Source: Pseudomonadota bacterium (GTDB lineage: Bacteria > Pseudomonadota > Gammaproteobacteria > Pseudomonadales > Oceanobacteraceae). Taken from it: 64,000 nucleotides of DNA. Made by a program: the position numbers and the translations under genes. The notes under the pieces are model-generated. The model did not search any database. It was not told the DNA's origin and saw nothing but the letters and a program-made list of their open reading frames with translations. Position 1 is the stretch's first letter; every line of letters begins with the position of its first letter. Shown piece after piece: positions 37,603-46,015 of this stretch. The stretch spans positions 124,001 through 188,000 of the forward strand of contig JAIXHJ010000002.1 of NCBI GenBank assembly GCA_030145845.1. Reading direction: 5' to 3'.

Positions 37603-38487
37603 TCAGCCCAGCAGCAGGCTCAGCCCCAGTACCGCCGGCGTCAGCAGTGTGGTGCCGACATTGGCAGCCATAAACTGTGGCTGTTCACCGATCTTATCCC
37701 CCAGTTTCCGTGCCCCCTGCCAGGCGATGACGCCCAGCGCCAGTGGCAGCAGGGACAGCAGTGACCACAACGGGAACCAGCCACTGACGGCGCCGGCGAT
37801 AATCACCGCGGCGCTGGCCAGCAGAAACAGGCCATACATCTGTGTGCTGCGCGCAACGCCATAAGCAATCGGGAAGTGATAGCGGCCGGCGGCCTTGTCC
37901 GCTGCAATATCCGGGTACTGGTTCAGCAGCAGCAGGTTATTCACCAGAAAGAACGGCACCAGCGCCGCCAGCCAGAGTGTGGTGCTGTCGGATGAACCCA
38001 TGGCATACGCCGTACCGGCGACCATCGCCAGGCCAAAGCCGGTGCCCGGCGCAATCAGGCACAGCCAGGGCAGACGGTTGATCTGGCGGGTATAGAAAAT
38101 AATGATCAGTACGCCGGCCAGTCCCAGTGGTAACAGGCCGTATTCCCCCTGCCAGAGAAAATACAGACCAATCAGCACGGTGATCAGCAGCGTCACCACG
38201 CCGAAGGCCAGTACCGGGCCGGCGGCGCCCGGGTTCCGGGGCAGGGCACCGCTGCCGCCGCTGAAGGGAGTGCGGCGGGTATGCAGATCCAGCCCGCTGC
38301 GGAAATCGAGATATTCGTTCAGCGCATTAACACTGATATGGGCACACAGGGCCCCGGTCAGCACCAGCAGCAGGGCAGTCAGGCTGATGCTGTCACCGCT
38401 GGCGGCGACGGCGCCGATGCCGGTCAGTACACAGACTGGGGTGAGGATCAGAAAAGGGCCACGGGCGGTCTGCAGAACCGTTTGCAT
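37603..38487 (-). CDS. UbiA/MenA-type prenyltransferase
   Basis: A 294-residue polytopic membrane protein with eight or nine hydrophobic helices. The first Asp-rich motif NEYLDFRSGLD and the second, DIAADKAAGRYHFP, are the Mg-prenyl diphosphate sites of the UbiA superfamily; the spacing is closest to MenA-like enzymes. The acceptor is unknown, and no menaquinone genes are nearby. The ATG at 38485-38487 with AAGGAAA upstream is chosen over 38529. It diverges from the TetR-aidB pair. Confidence 0.82.
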   Translation of the reverse strand: MQTVLQTARGPFLILTPVCVLTGIGAVAASGDSISLTALLLVLTGALCAHISVNALNEYLDFRSGLDLHTRRTPFSGGSGALPRNPGAAGPVLAFGVVTLLITVLIGLYFLWQGEYGLLPLGLAGVLIIIFYTRQINRLPWLCLIAPGTGFGLAMVAGTAYAMGSSDSTTLWLAALVPFFLVNNLLLLNQYPDIAADKAAGRYHFPIAYGVARSTQMYGLFLLASAAVIIAGAVSGWFPLWSLLSLLPLALGVIAWQGARKLGDKIGEQPQFMAANVGTTLLTPAVLGLSLLLG

Positions 38488-38596
38488 GAGAGTTTCCTTA
38501 CGGCGTGAGGGTATGAGGGCGCAGGGCAAAGCTTACGGTCGGAATATGACAGAAGTCCAGACGGCCGGTGTGTGGCGGGCCGCTTGTATTAAAAAA

Positions 38597-38610
38597 TGAA
38601 TCGTGATTCA
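38597..38610. promoter_or_regulatory. Palindromic operator before TetR-aidB
   Basis: TGAATC-GT-GATTCA, a perfect 6+6 palindrome 44 bases upstream of the TetR ATG. It is placed like an autoregulatory TetR site. It lies between the divergent prenyltransferase and TetR genes and could control both. Confidence 0.65.
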
Positions 38611-38653
38611 CTTGTTTGAAATAACAACGTTGAACTGCTAACGGACGGACGCC

Positions 38654-39373
38654 ATGGCCTACCGCGAAACCGACCATACCCGGGCGAAGAAAACCCTGAC
38701 CCGCGAGCGCCTGCTGCGGGCGGCGCGGGATCTGGTCGCCGGTGGTGGCTTTGCTGCCGCGACGGCGGCGGCGGTGGCGCAGCGCTCCGGCGTCGCTGCC
38801 GGCTCGATTTACCGTCATTTCCCCAATAAAGCGGAACTGGTGGCCGAAGTGTTCCGCTATGCCACCGAGCATGAGGTCGCCAACGTACTGGCCGCCAGTG
38901 AGCCGCTGACCGCGTCCGAAAGCTGTTCCGGACGGGTGCTGAGGGCGGTGCAGACCTTTGCTGAACGTGCCCTGCGCGGCCCGCAGCTGGCATACGCGCT
39001 GATTGCCGAGCCGGTTGATCCGCGGGTGGAGCAGGAACGTCTGAAATACCGCCTGGCGTACGCCGATATTTTTGAAGAGCTGATCCGCGAAGGTATGCAG
39101 CGTGATGAATTCGCGCCGCAGGATGCTGCCGTCAGCGCCGCTGCGCTGGTGGGACTGCTGGCCGAAGCCCTGATCGGCCCGCTGTTTCCGGGCGCCGGAC
39201 AGATCAGCGCCGGGGCAGAAGCCGCCATTCAGGCCCGCACCGGCATGAGTGAGGACCAGCAACAACAACTGATTCAGCAGATCGGCGCATTGTGCCTGCG
39301 TGCTCTCGGCAGTACACACAAGGTAGCCGCTCTGACCCCAGCGCAAACAATAACAGGAGGCCGTCATGAATAA
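38654..39373 (+). CDS. TetR-family regulator coupled to aidB-like gene
   Basis: A 239-residue regulator with helix-turn-helix around 25-60 (VAQRSGVAAGSIYRHFPNKAELVAEVF). The C-terminal domain has IAEPVDPRVEQERLKYR, seen in a TetR group near acyl-CoA dehydrogenase genes. Its end overlaps the start of the aidB-like gene by eight bases, so the two are translated together. It probably represses its own operon through the palindrome at 38597-38610. Confidence 0.88.
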   Translation: MAYRETDHTRAKKTLTRERLLRAARDLVAGGGFAAATAAAVAQRSGVAAGSIYRHFPNKAELVAEVFRYATEHEVANVLAASEPLTASESCSGRVLRAVQTFAERALRGPQLAYALIAEPVDPRVEQERLKYRLAYADIFEELIREGMQRDEFAPQDAAVSAAALVGLLAEALIGPLFPGAGQISAGAEAAIQARTGMSEDQQQQLIQQIGALCLRALGSTHKVAALTPAQTITGGRHE

Positions 39374-41069
39374 GCCCGTTAACCCACTGGATTACCAGCA
39401 GCTCGATTGTCAGCAGCATAAAGCGCAGGCAGAAACCCATCCGCTGTTCAACCAGCCCACGGCGCTGGAAAACTTTAATACCTATACCAGCGACACCGCA
39501 CTGCAATACTGGGTGAAAGCCTATGGCGGTGATTGGGCAGCTGATCGTCTGACGGCTTACGGTGAACGCTGTGGCGGTGATCTGATTGAGGCTGGTTTTC
39601 AGGCCAACGAAAATAAACCGAAATTTTATCCGCACGACCGCTTCGGCAAGCGTGTGGATCTGGCGAAATTCCATCCCGCTTATCACGAATTAATGCGCAC
39701 GGCGATAGAAGCAGAAATGCATTCGCTGCCGTGGACCACTCCGCAGAAAGGCGCGCACGTTGCCCGTGCCGGTATGGTCTATCAGCACATGAATGCCGAC
39801 GCCGGTTCCGGTTGTCCGCTGACCATGACCTTCGCTGCGGTGCCGGCTCTGCAGCATTCGCCGGAGGTGGCCAAAGTCTGGCTGCCGAAAATTATGGCGC
39901 GCCATTACGATGAACGTAATGTGCCGTTTTTTGAAAAACAGGGCCTGACCATCGGCATGGCAATGACGGAAAAACAGGGTGGCTCTGACGTGCGCGCCAA
40001 TACCACCCGCGCTTATCCGCTGAGTGAAAAAACCGGCAACGGTGCTGAGTATGAACTGGTCGGTCATAAGTGGTTCTGTTCGGCGCCGATGTGTGATGCC
40101 TTTTTAGTGTTGGCGCATACCGACAACGGACTGTCCTGTTTCCTGTTGCCACGCTGGCGTCCGGACGGCAGTAAAAACCAGATGTATGTGCAGCGTCTGA
40201 AAGACAAGCTGGGCAATATTTCCAATGCGTCGTCGGAAGTGGAATACCGGGGTGCGTTTGCCTGGATGATCGGTGATGAGGGCCGGGGTGTACGCACCAT
40301 TATTGAAATGGTTTCCATGACCCGCTTTGACTGCATGATCGGTTCGGCAGCGCTGATGCGCGGGGCGGTGGCACAGGCCATTCACCATACGGCCGGCCGC
40401 AGTGCCTTCGGTAATAATCTGCATCAGCAGCCATTAATGCAGAATGTGCTGGCGGATCTGGCTCTGGAAAGTGAAGCGGCGCTGGCGATGACCATGCGTG
40501 TCGGCCATGCGCTGGATAATCTGGATGACGAACAGGAAAATCTGTTCGCCCGTCTGGCGACTGCGGTGGGTAAATACTGGATCTGCAAACGGGCACCACA
40601 CCTGTCATACGAAGCCATGGAATGCATCGGTGGCGTGGGTTATGTGGAAGATAATATTCTGCCACGTATTTACCGTGAGGCGCCGGTCAATGCCATCTGG
40701 GAAGGTTCCGGTAATGTGCAGTGTCTGGATGTGCTGCGGGCGATGGCCAAAGAGCCGAAGGTGGTGGATGCCTTTATGGCCGAGCTGGCGCAAGCAACCG
40801 GTCAGTATGCGGAATATGATCAGTTCCTGGCACAGCTGAAAAATGAGTTCACCGATCTGGCGACGTTGGAATACCGTTCCCGCACCGTGGTGGATAAACT
40901 GGCCGTCGCTCTGCAGGCCAGTGTACTGATTCAGAAAGGTGAGCCCGCCATTGCCGATGCCTTTGTCCGTTCCCGCATTGTGCGTAACGGTGCATTTAAC
41001 TATGGCACGCTGGAAGCCGGTATCGATTGTGAAAGCATTATGAAACGGGCGCAGCCGCAACTGGGCTGA
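39366..41069 (+). CDS. aidB: AidB-like acyl-CoA dehydrogenase
   Basis: A 567-residue flavoprotein. The N-terminus HPLFNQPTALENFN, the stretch GCPLTMTFAAVPAL and the FAD-binding loop MTEKQGGSDVRANTTRA follow E. coli AidB, and IGGVGYVEDNILPRIYREAPVN is the matching catalytic-end region. AidB is induced by alkylation damage in E. coli and oxidises isovaleryl-CoA weakly; some relatives bind DNA. AGGAGG lies before the ATG. Here control is probably by the overlapping TetR gene, not Ada. Confidence 0.9.
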   Translation: MNKPVNPLDYQQLDCQQHKAQAETHPLFNQPTALENFNTYTSDTALQYWVKAYGGDWAADRLTAYGERCGGDLIEAGFQANENKPKFYPHDRFGKRVDLAKFHPAYHELMRTAIEAEMHSLPWTTPQKGAHVARAGMVYQHMNADAGSGCPLTMTFAAVPALQHSPEVAKVWLPKIMARHYDERNVPFFEKQGLTIGMAMTEKQGGSDVRANTTRAYPLSEKTGNGAEYELVGHKWFCSAPMCDAFLVLAHTDNGLSCFLLPRWRPDGSKNQMYVQRLKDKLGNISNASSEVEYRGAFAWMIGDEGRGVRTIIEMVSMTRFDCMIGSAALMRGAVAQAIHHTAGRSAFGNNLHQQPLMQNVLADLALESEAALAMTMRVGHALDNLDDEQENLFARLATAVGKYWICKRAPHLSYEAMECIGGVGYVEDNILPRIYREAPVNAIWEGSGNVQCLDVLRAMAKEPKVVDAFMAELAQATGQYAEYDQFLAQLKNEFTDLATLEYRSRTVVDKLAVALQASVLIQKGEPAIADAFVRSRIVRNGAFNYGTLEAGIDCESIMKRAQPQLG

Positions 41070-41210
41070 GCCGCGTTTTTCTGCGGATGCCGCACAGAGT
41101 GTGTGGCATCTGTTTTTCCCCGCCTGTCTTTTTTCTTCTTTACAAAAACAGCATATATAAAGTGTGTGCCTTCCGCTACAGTTGACGGGTTTTTCAGCTT
41201 TGGGGTCTGT

Positions 41211-42083
41211 ATGTCTGTTGTGTCGCAGGGGCGTTACCGCCAACATCTTTTATTGTTATCTTTATTATTTTCTGTGCCTGTGTGTGCGGCACCGGGACAG
41301 CCGCCGGCGGGTGGTATCAGTTACGCCTATTTTTTTCCTGCAGAGGTGAAAGGAGAATCCGGAACTGAGGTAACTCAGCAGGATTTTAATCTTGCCCTGC
41401 CACTGGCTTTTATCGGTCAGCCGGAAGACGGTGCCGGTCTGCTGCAGCTGAAATACAGTGAGCGGCAGTTCTCGCTGGGTGATGATTATCACCAGCAGGT
41501 TTATGATATTGCCCTGCCGCTCGGTTATATCCGTAAACTGACAGATGACAGCCGTTTTATGGCCGGATTTACTCCGGCACTGAAATCTTCACTGGAATAT
41601 ATCGGCGCCGATGATTTTGCGTTCAGCGCCATGGCGCACTATTCCTACACCGGTGCTGTGCATGGTTATAACCTGGGCCTGATGTATGGCCGGGAACTGG
41701 GTGAGTCCCAGCTGATGCCGTTTATTAATTATAATTACAGCGCCAGTGACACCCTGAAATTTATGGTCGGTTTTCCTTTTACCCGGGTGGAATATAATCC
41801 GCAGAACGGCCGCAGTTATTTCGCCGGTTTTTCCCCCAATGGTGGTGGCTGGCATGTTTACCGTGACGGGAAGGAAAAGGATGACTTTTATTACACCCAG
41901 ACCGGTTATCGCTTCAGCGCCGGCATGCGGTTTGACTTGTACGGACCGCTGCAGATGAGCCTTGAAGGCGGGCAGCAGTTTGGTCAGGAACTGGAGTTTG
42001 ACAACGACGAAGGCAGTTCGTCGACCGTTGAAATCCGGGACTCGGCATTTATCAGTCTGTCACTGAATCTGAAAATGCCGTAA
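41211..42083 (+). CDS. DUF6268-like predicted outer-membrane beta-barrel
   Basis: A 290-residue protein with signal peptide (cleavage after CAA, about residue 27) and alternating aromatic and polar strands such as SYAYFFPAEV, GYNLGLMYGREL, QLMPFINYNY and YRFSAGMRFDLYGPLQMSLEGGQQF, ending in SLSLNLKMP. This is an outer-membrane beta-barrel pattern and fits the DUF6268 family of unknown function. ATG 41211 puts the signal peptide at the N-terminus; the in-frame 41103 start does not. Confidence 0.78.
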   Translation: MSVVSQGRYRQHLLLLSLLFSVPVCAAPGQPPAGGISYAYFFPAEVKGESGTEVTQQDFNLALPLAFIGQPEDGAGLLQLKYSERQFSLGDDYHQQVYDIALPLGYIRKLTDDSRFMAGFTPALKSSLEYIGADDFAFSAMAHYSYTGAVHGYNLGLMYGRELGESQLMPFINYNYSASDTLKFMVGFPFTRVEYNPQNGRSYFAGFSPNGGGWHVYRDGKEKDDFYYTQTGYRFSAGMRFDLYGPLQMSLEGGQQFGQELEFDNDEGSSSTVEIRDSAFISLSLNLKMP

Positions 42084-42110
42084 GAAAGCCGGCCGGCTGG
42101 CCGGCTTCTG
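42084..42110. terminator. Bidirectional hairpin between convergent genes
   Basis: AAGCCGGCC and GGCCGGCTT enclose a four-base loop in the 33-base gap between the DUF6268-like gene and the convergent secreted protein gene. The T-tracts are weak on both strands; a two-way terminator is inferred. Confidence 0.55.
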
Positions 42111-42116
42111 TGTTGC

Positions 42117-42554
42117 TTATTCGCTTGCTGCTGCCGGCATATCCGCTTCCGGCTCAGCCATTTTTTCCGCTTCAGACATGGCGTCCGTTTCTGTCATGTC
42201 ATCCTGGCTGTTTTCTTCCACCGCCATGGTGTCTTCCGGCATGGCAGTAGCGGTGTCGGAAACCGTCATGTTTTCCTGGTCGCCGGCACTGGCACAGTCC
42301 CAGCCCCAGCTGCGGTGTTTATCGATCAGGGTCTGCGCCTGTTGTTCACAGAAACCGGTCTGGTACTGAGCGCTCCACGGAATGTCGGTGACCCCGTTTT
42401 TGGTGTACTGCACTTCACAGGGCAACTGGCCGTCACCGCTGTATACGACTTCAATATCACGCACCATTCCGTCACGGGTACAGGTGGTTTTCATGCCGGC
42501 GTGGGCGGCAGGGATCAGGCTCAGCAGGGCTGTCATCATCAGCAGTCGGTTCAT
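42117..42554 (-). CDS. Secreted protein with acidic Met-rich tail
   Basis: A 145-residue protein with signal peptide (cleavage after AHA, residue 19). The mature N-terminal half has four cysteines (CTRDGMVRDIEVVYSG, LPCEVQY, GFCEQQ, DCASAG), probably two disulfides, and resembles small periplasmic proteins with a conserved VVYSGDGQLPCEV core. The tail from about residue 92 is rich in Glu, Asp, Met, Thr and Ala and is likely disordered. No known domain; function unknown. Confidence 0.72.
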   Translation of the reverse strand: MNRLLMMTALLSLIPAAHAGMKTTCTRDGMVRDIEVVYSGDGQLPCEVQYTKNGVTDIPWSAQYQTGFCEQQAQTLIDKHRSWGWDCASAGDQENMTVSDTATAMPEDTMAVEENSQDDMTETDAMSEAEKMAEPEADMPAAASE

Positions 42555-42609
42555 AACGCATCCTTATTGGTGGTTGAGTGAACGGGAGACTCTGTGACGG
42601 AAAATTAGT

Positions 42610-43401
42610 TCATTGCGCTGCGCCGTTTTTCAGCCGTTGTGCGTACAGGTTATCAAGAATACAGCTCAGGCGGACGCCGGCACGGGCCATGCGCTGTTGC
42701 AGCTGTGGGGCAAATTCATCACGGTAGGCGCTGCCTTCCTGCTGTGACTGCTGATAGCGGTGGTAAATCCTGTGCGTCAGCTGCAGTGACTCCGCCGCCC
42801 AGGCGGAAATATCCCCTTCGCACCAGTGAGCCTTCTGCTCCGCCGTCAGTTGCGTCTGCCAGTCGCTCAGCAGCTGGCGGATAGCATAGCGGCCAAGCAG
42901 GTCGCCGTCCCACAGGCGGTGCAGATTGGTCTTTTCACCATTAAAGGTGAGCCGGGCGCGGTTGCCGCCGCGGTCATCGGCAAAGCTGACGTGCAGTGGC
43001 TGATGCAGGTCGGCAATCAAGTGGGCAAGAAATAACAGTGCCTGCCAGTCGGACGGGTCGTTGTGCAGACGTTTTTCCATCGCCGGAATGGCCGTCATCA
43101 GACAACCGCTGGCAGGGCAGTCGGCGGCACTGACCTGAGTGGCGCGGCGTGGCACATTCACGTAATGCCAGCCGGCGGTGTGTTCCCAGGCGCGTTCACG
43201 GCGCGCTTCATCGGGCCAGGTGCAGCCGCTGTTGAAGCGTGTCTGCGGACTGCCGGCGATGGTCTGCTGTAACCACTGGCGGGTATCCTTCTGCAGCAGC
43301 TGCCAGCTCAGCTCGCAGATAGCGATATGGGCACGGGCTTCAAAGGCGGTGGCCGGCAGCAGCCAGCCAAGGGCACACAGCAGTGTAAGCAGGCGCAGCA
43401 T
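42610..43401 (-). CDS. S1/P1-family nuclease, secreted
   Basis: A 263-residue precursor with a signal peptide to about residue 19. The trinuclear-zinc ligands of S1/P1 nucleases are mostly present: His near the N-terminus (FEARAHIAI), WPDE, GWHYVNV, AHLIADLHQPLH and LHRLWDGD. The usual N-terminal Trp is replaced by Phe. These enzymes cleave single-stranded DNA and RNA and 3'-nucleotides. ATG 43399-43401 is chosen since the longer frame (to 43494) covers the divergent gene's promoter. Confidence 0.85.
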   Translation of the reverse strand: MLRLLTLLCALGWLLPATAFEARAHIAICELSWQLLQKDTRQWLQQTIAGSPQTRFNSGCTWPDEARRERAWEHTAGWHYVNVPRRATQVSAADCPASGCLMTAIPAMEKRLHNDPSDWQALLFLAHLIADLHQPLHVSFADDRGGNRARLTFNGEKTNLHRLWDGDLLGRYAIRQLLSDWQTQLTAEQKAHWCEGDISAWAAESLQLTHRIYHRYQQSQQEGSAYRDEFAPQLQQRMARAGVRLSCILDNLYAQRLKNGAAQ

Positions 43402-43497
43402 AAGCAGGGTTCCTGTACAGCGGAGCCGGTGGTCCGGCAGGTATTTTTTCACTGCCCAGTGTATGCTCTGCGCTGTGAAAATAAACAGGAGCAAACC

Positions 43498-43896
43498 ATG
43501 TTCGCGATCAGCGGCTTTTATATTGCCTTAATGGCGCTGTTATTACTGGTACTGACATTGCTGGTGGTGCGTCAGCGGCTGAAACTGAAAGTGGCCCTGC
43601 TGGATGGTGGTCAGCCGCCGCTGGTGGTGGCCATCCGCTCGCATGCGAACGCGCTGGAATACGCCTTACCTGTGCTGCTGCTGTTGCTGGTGGCGGAAGC
43701 CAATGGCGCCGGCAGCTGGTTTCTGCATCTGTGCGGCAGTGTGTTTGTGCTTGCCCGGGTACTGCATGCCTGGGGTCTGATTGCCGGACTGGGAGGCAAA
43801 CATATCGGCCGTATGGCCGGCATCCTGCTGACCTGGCTGGTGCAGGCGGTACTGATTGTGGACGTCCTGTGGCTGTCGCTGGCAGCGATGGCCTGA
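43498..43896 (+). CDS. MAPEG-family membrane protein
   Basis: A 132-residue protein with four hydrophobic helices. The stretch VAIRSHANALEYALPVLLLLLVAEANGA and the later ARVLHAWGL are the MAPEG signature (RxHxNxxEY). The family includes glutathione transferases and eicosanoid enzymes, but bacterial members like this are mostly uncharacterised. AGGAGC lies before the ATG at 43498. Confidence 0.88.
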   Translation: MFAISGFYIALMALLLLVLTLLVVRQRLKLKVALLDGGQPPLVVAIRSHANALEYALPVLLLLLVAEANGAGSWFLHLCGSVFVLARVLHAWGLIAGLGGKHIGRMAGILLTWLVQAVLIVDVLWLSLAAMA

Positions 43897-43922
43897 CGGG
43901 GGGCTCCGTTCATCGCCCCCGG

Positions 43923-44885
43923 TCAGCGGCCTAGGGTGACTTCCATGGCTTGCGCCAGTGCCAGTGCATCGACCGGATTGCCATCGATGTCGGTAATGCC
44001 GTCCAGCCACTGGCTGACCTGCTGCGGGTTGGCGTGCATCCAGATGCGCACCGCGCGGTCAACGGGTACGAAGCCATTGGTGGTCTGATCCATAATGGCT
44101 TCTTCCATGGGGGCAGTGAAGGTCAGGTTGGTAAAAAAGCGCGTCAGGTTCGGGCAGTTGACGGAAAAGCCGCGCCGCACGGTGGTGTTGACCGTGGCAT
44201 GACCGTAATCCGGACCAAAGTAATCGTCGCCGCCGCTGAGATAGCGCATTTCATAATGCTGGTTCATCGGGTGCGGCTGCCAGCCAAGAAAGACAATGGC
44301 TTCATGGCGCCGGCTGCGGCCCCTGACCTGGGCCAGCATCAGCCGTTCTGAGGTTTCAATCAGAGTGAAATCCTGCAGCCCGAAAGCATTCTGACGGATC
44401 ATATCGAGCACGGCAGCGTTACCGCTGCTGCCTTTTTCCAGACCGTAAATACGGCCGTCCAGCTGCTCACTGAAGCGCACGATATCACCGAAACTCTGCA
44501 GCCCCTGATCGTAGAGATAGGCGGGCACTGCCAGCGTCCAGCGCGCATTCTGCAGGTTACCGGTCAGATTCAGCACACTGTTCTGCTGGAAATACGGCCG
44601 TGCAATCTCGCTCATCGCCGGCGTCCAGTAGCCGAGAAACACGTCAATGGCGGCGGCGTCCATCTGGCTGAAAATCTGTGGCGTTGCCGGTTGCTCACTG
44701 AGTTCCACGCGGTAGCCGAGGCGCTGCAGTAATTCCTGTGCAATGCCGTTGGCGACGTGCAGGTCGGTCCAGTCGACCACACCGATGGTGACCGTCCGGC
44801 ATGCGCTGGCTGCGCTGTCATCAGCCCGGGCCGGCAGCGCCAGACACAGCAGCAGGCAGGTGTAACTCAAGATTTTCATCCACAC
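43923..44885 (-). CDS. Orphan choline/glycine-betaine ABC substrate-binding protein
   Basis: A 320-residue periplasmic binding protein with signal peptide (cleavage after ARA) of the OpuAC/ProX family. Trp and Tyr residues that form the aromatic box are in DWTDLHVAN, FLGYWTPAM and FLGWQPHPMN; this arrangement is closest to choline-specific ChoX/BetX types. No permease or ATPase genes are adjacent, as with the orphan BetX/CaiX proteins of Pseudomonas that share a common transporter. ATG 44885 or 44879 could be the start. Confidence 0.87.
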   Translation of the reverse strand: MWMKILSYTCLLLCLALPARADDSAASACRTVTIGVVDWTDLHVANGIAQELLQRLGYRVELSEQPATPQIFSQMDAAAIDVFLGYWTPAMSEIARPYFQQNSVLNLTGNLQNARWTLAVPAYLYDQGLQSFGDIVRFSEQLDGRIYGLEKGSSGNAAVLDMIRQNAFGLQDFTLIETSERLMLAQVRGRSRRHEAIVFLGWQPHPMNQHYEMRYLSGGDDYFGPDYGHATVNTTVRRGFSVNCPNLTRFFTNLTFTAPMEEAIMDQTTNGFVPVDRAVRIWMHANPQQVSQWLDGITDIDGNPVDALALAQAMEVTLGR

Positions 44886-45021
44886 TCCGTTTTGTCCGTA
44901 TTCCGCAGACGGAACAGTCTACGCAGCAGGCCGGAGACGGGCATTTCCCCATCGGAGGCATTCCTAATGGGGTATGGACAGTATTGATGGTTATCTCAGA
45001 AGGGGGAGTGGCTGCGGCTGA

Positions 45022-45318
45022 TCAGTGCGGCAGCAGCTCCCGGACGGCGTCGGGTATCTGTGCCGGGCGGGCAATCCGCACCCGTTTATGACGGTTCAGT
45101 TCGCCACTGATAATGGCCACCGAGCTTTTGCTGACGCCAAACTGTCTGGCCAGGAATTTTGTCAGTTCCGCGTTGGCCTTGCCGTCCACCGGCGGTGCCT
45201 GAATGCGGATCTTGATGGCATCGCCGTGCAGGCCGGCAAATTCACTGCGGGAGGCTTTGGGTTGGAGGTGGCAGACGATGATCAGATCACCGTCTGCCCA
45301 TTGGCAGCAGTCGTTCAC
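45022..45318 (-). CDS. yggU: YggU/DUF167 family protein
   Basis: A 98-residue protein of unknown role, with the family pattern LQPKASRSEFAGLHGDAIKIRIQAPPVDGKANAEL and the later ARQFGVSKSSVAIISGE. The start ATG overlaps the yggT stop by four bases; the yggS-proC-yggT-yggU order is widespread. Confidence 0.92.
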   Translation of the reverse strand: MNDCCQWADGDLIIVCHLQPKASRSEFAGLHGDAIKIRIQAPPVDGKANAELTKFLARQFGVSKSSVAIISGELNRHKRVRIARPAQIPDAVRELLPH

Positions 45319-45902
45319 AGGCCGAAGATCAGGCCGCCGGGTACATGCGCCATGACCGCCAGTGGCCGCAGCACCAGAATTTCAACGATCTGGATCAGCA
45401 GGAAGACAATGATCGGGGACAGATCGATTCCCCCCATATCCGGCATTTTGGCGCGGATCGGACGCACCACAGGTTCCAGAATCTGGTTGATCAGAATCAG
45501 CGCCGGGTTATAGGAATTGGGCGCGATCCAGGAGGAAATAACCACCACGATCAGACCCCAGAAATAAATGTTCAGCATCAGCGACAGCACGCCCACCGCT
45601 GCCCACACGATCATATTGGCCCACGGCAGGCCGTAACCGGCGACCAGCAGGATGGCGGCGATGGTCAGTAACTGCACCAGATAGGCCAGCAGCAGGGAGG
45701 CGATATCCAGTCCGCCAAGACCGGGAATGATGCGTCGCAGCGGCACCAGCACGGGGTTGGTGAACTTCACAATAAACTGGGAAATCGGGTTATAGAAATC
45801 GGCGCGGACCAGCTGCAGCAGAAAACGCAGCATCACCAGCAACAGCACGATGCTGCCGACGGTATTGATTAACAGTAAACCCACTTGCGAAAACGGCGAC
45901 AT
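45315..45902 (-). CDS. yggT: YggT family integral membrane protein
   Basis: A 195-residue protein with two YGGT repeats, each a helix pair with conserved NP: FYNPISQFIVKFTNPVLVPLRRIIP and SYNPALILINQILEPVVRPIRAKMP. Four transmembrane helices. The family acts in osmotic or membrane processes, with plant homologues in heme attachment; the bacterial role is unclear. Confidence 0.94.
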   Translation of the reverse strand: MSPFSQVGLLLINTVGSIVLLLVMLRFLLQLVRADFYNPISQFIVKFTNPVLVPLRRIIPGLGGLDIASLLLAYLVQLLTIAAILLVAGYGLPWANMIVWAAVGVLSLMLNIYFWGLIVVVISSWIAPNSYNPALILINQILEPVVRPIRAKMPDMGGIDLSPIIVFLLIQIVEILVLRPLAVMAHVPGGLIFGL

Positions 45903-46015
45903 GATTACTCCGTGATTGCTGAATCTGATATCAGCCGGCGGCCTTGCCGGCTGGCGCAGAAAGAAACATATAGGCGCTTTGCGCGGTTTTCCAGTGCCGG
46001 GCGCGAAAAAAGCGC

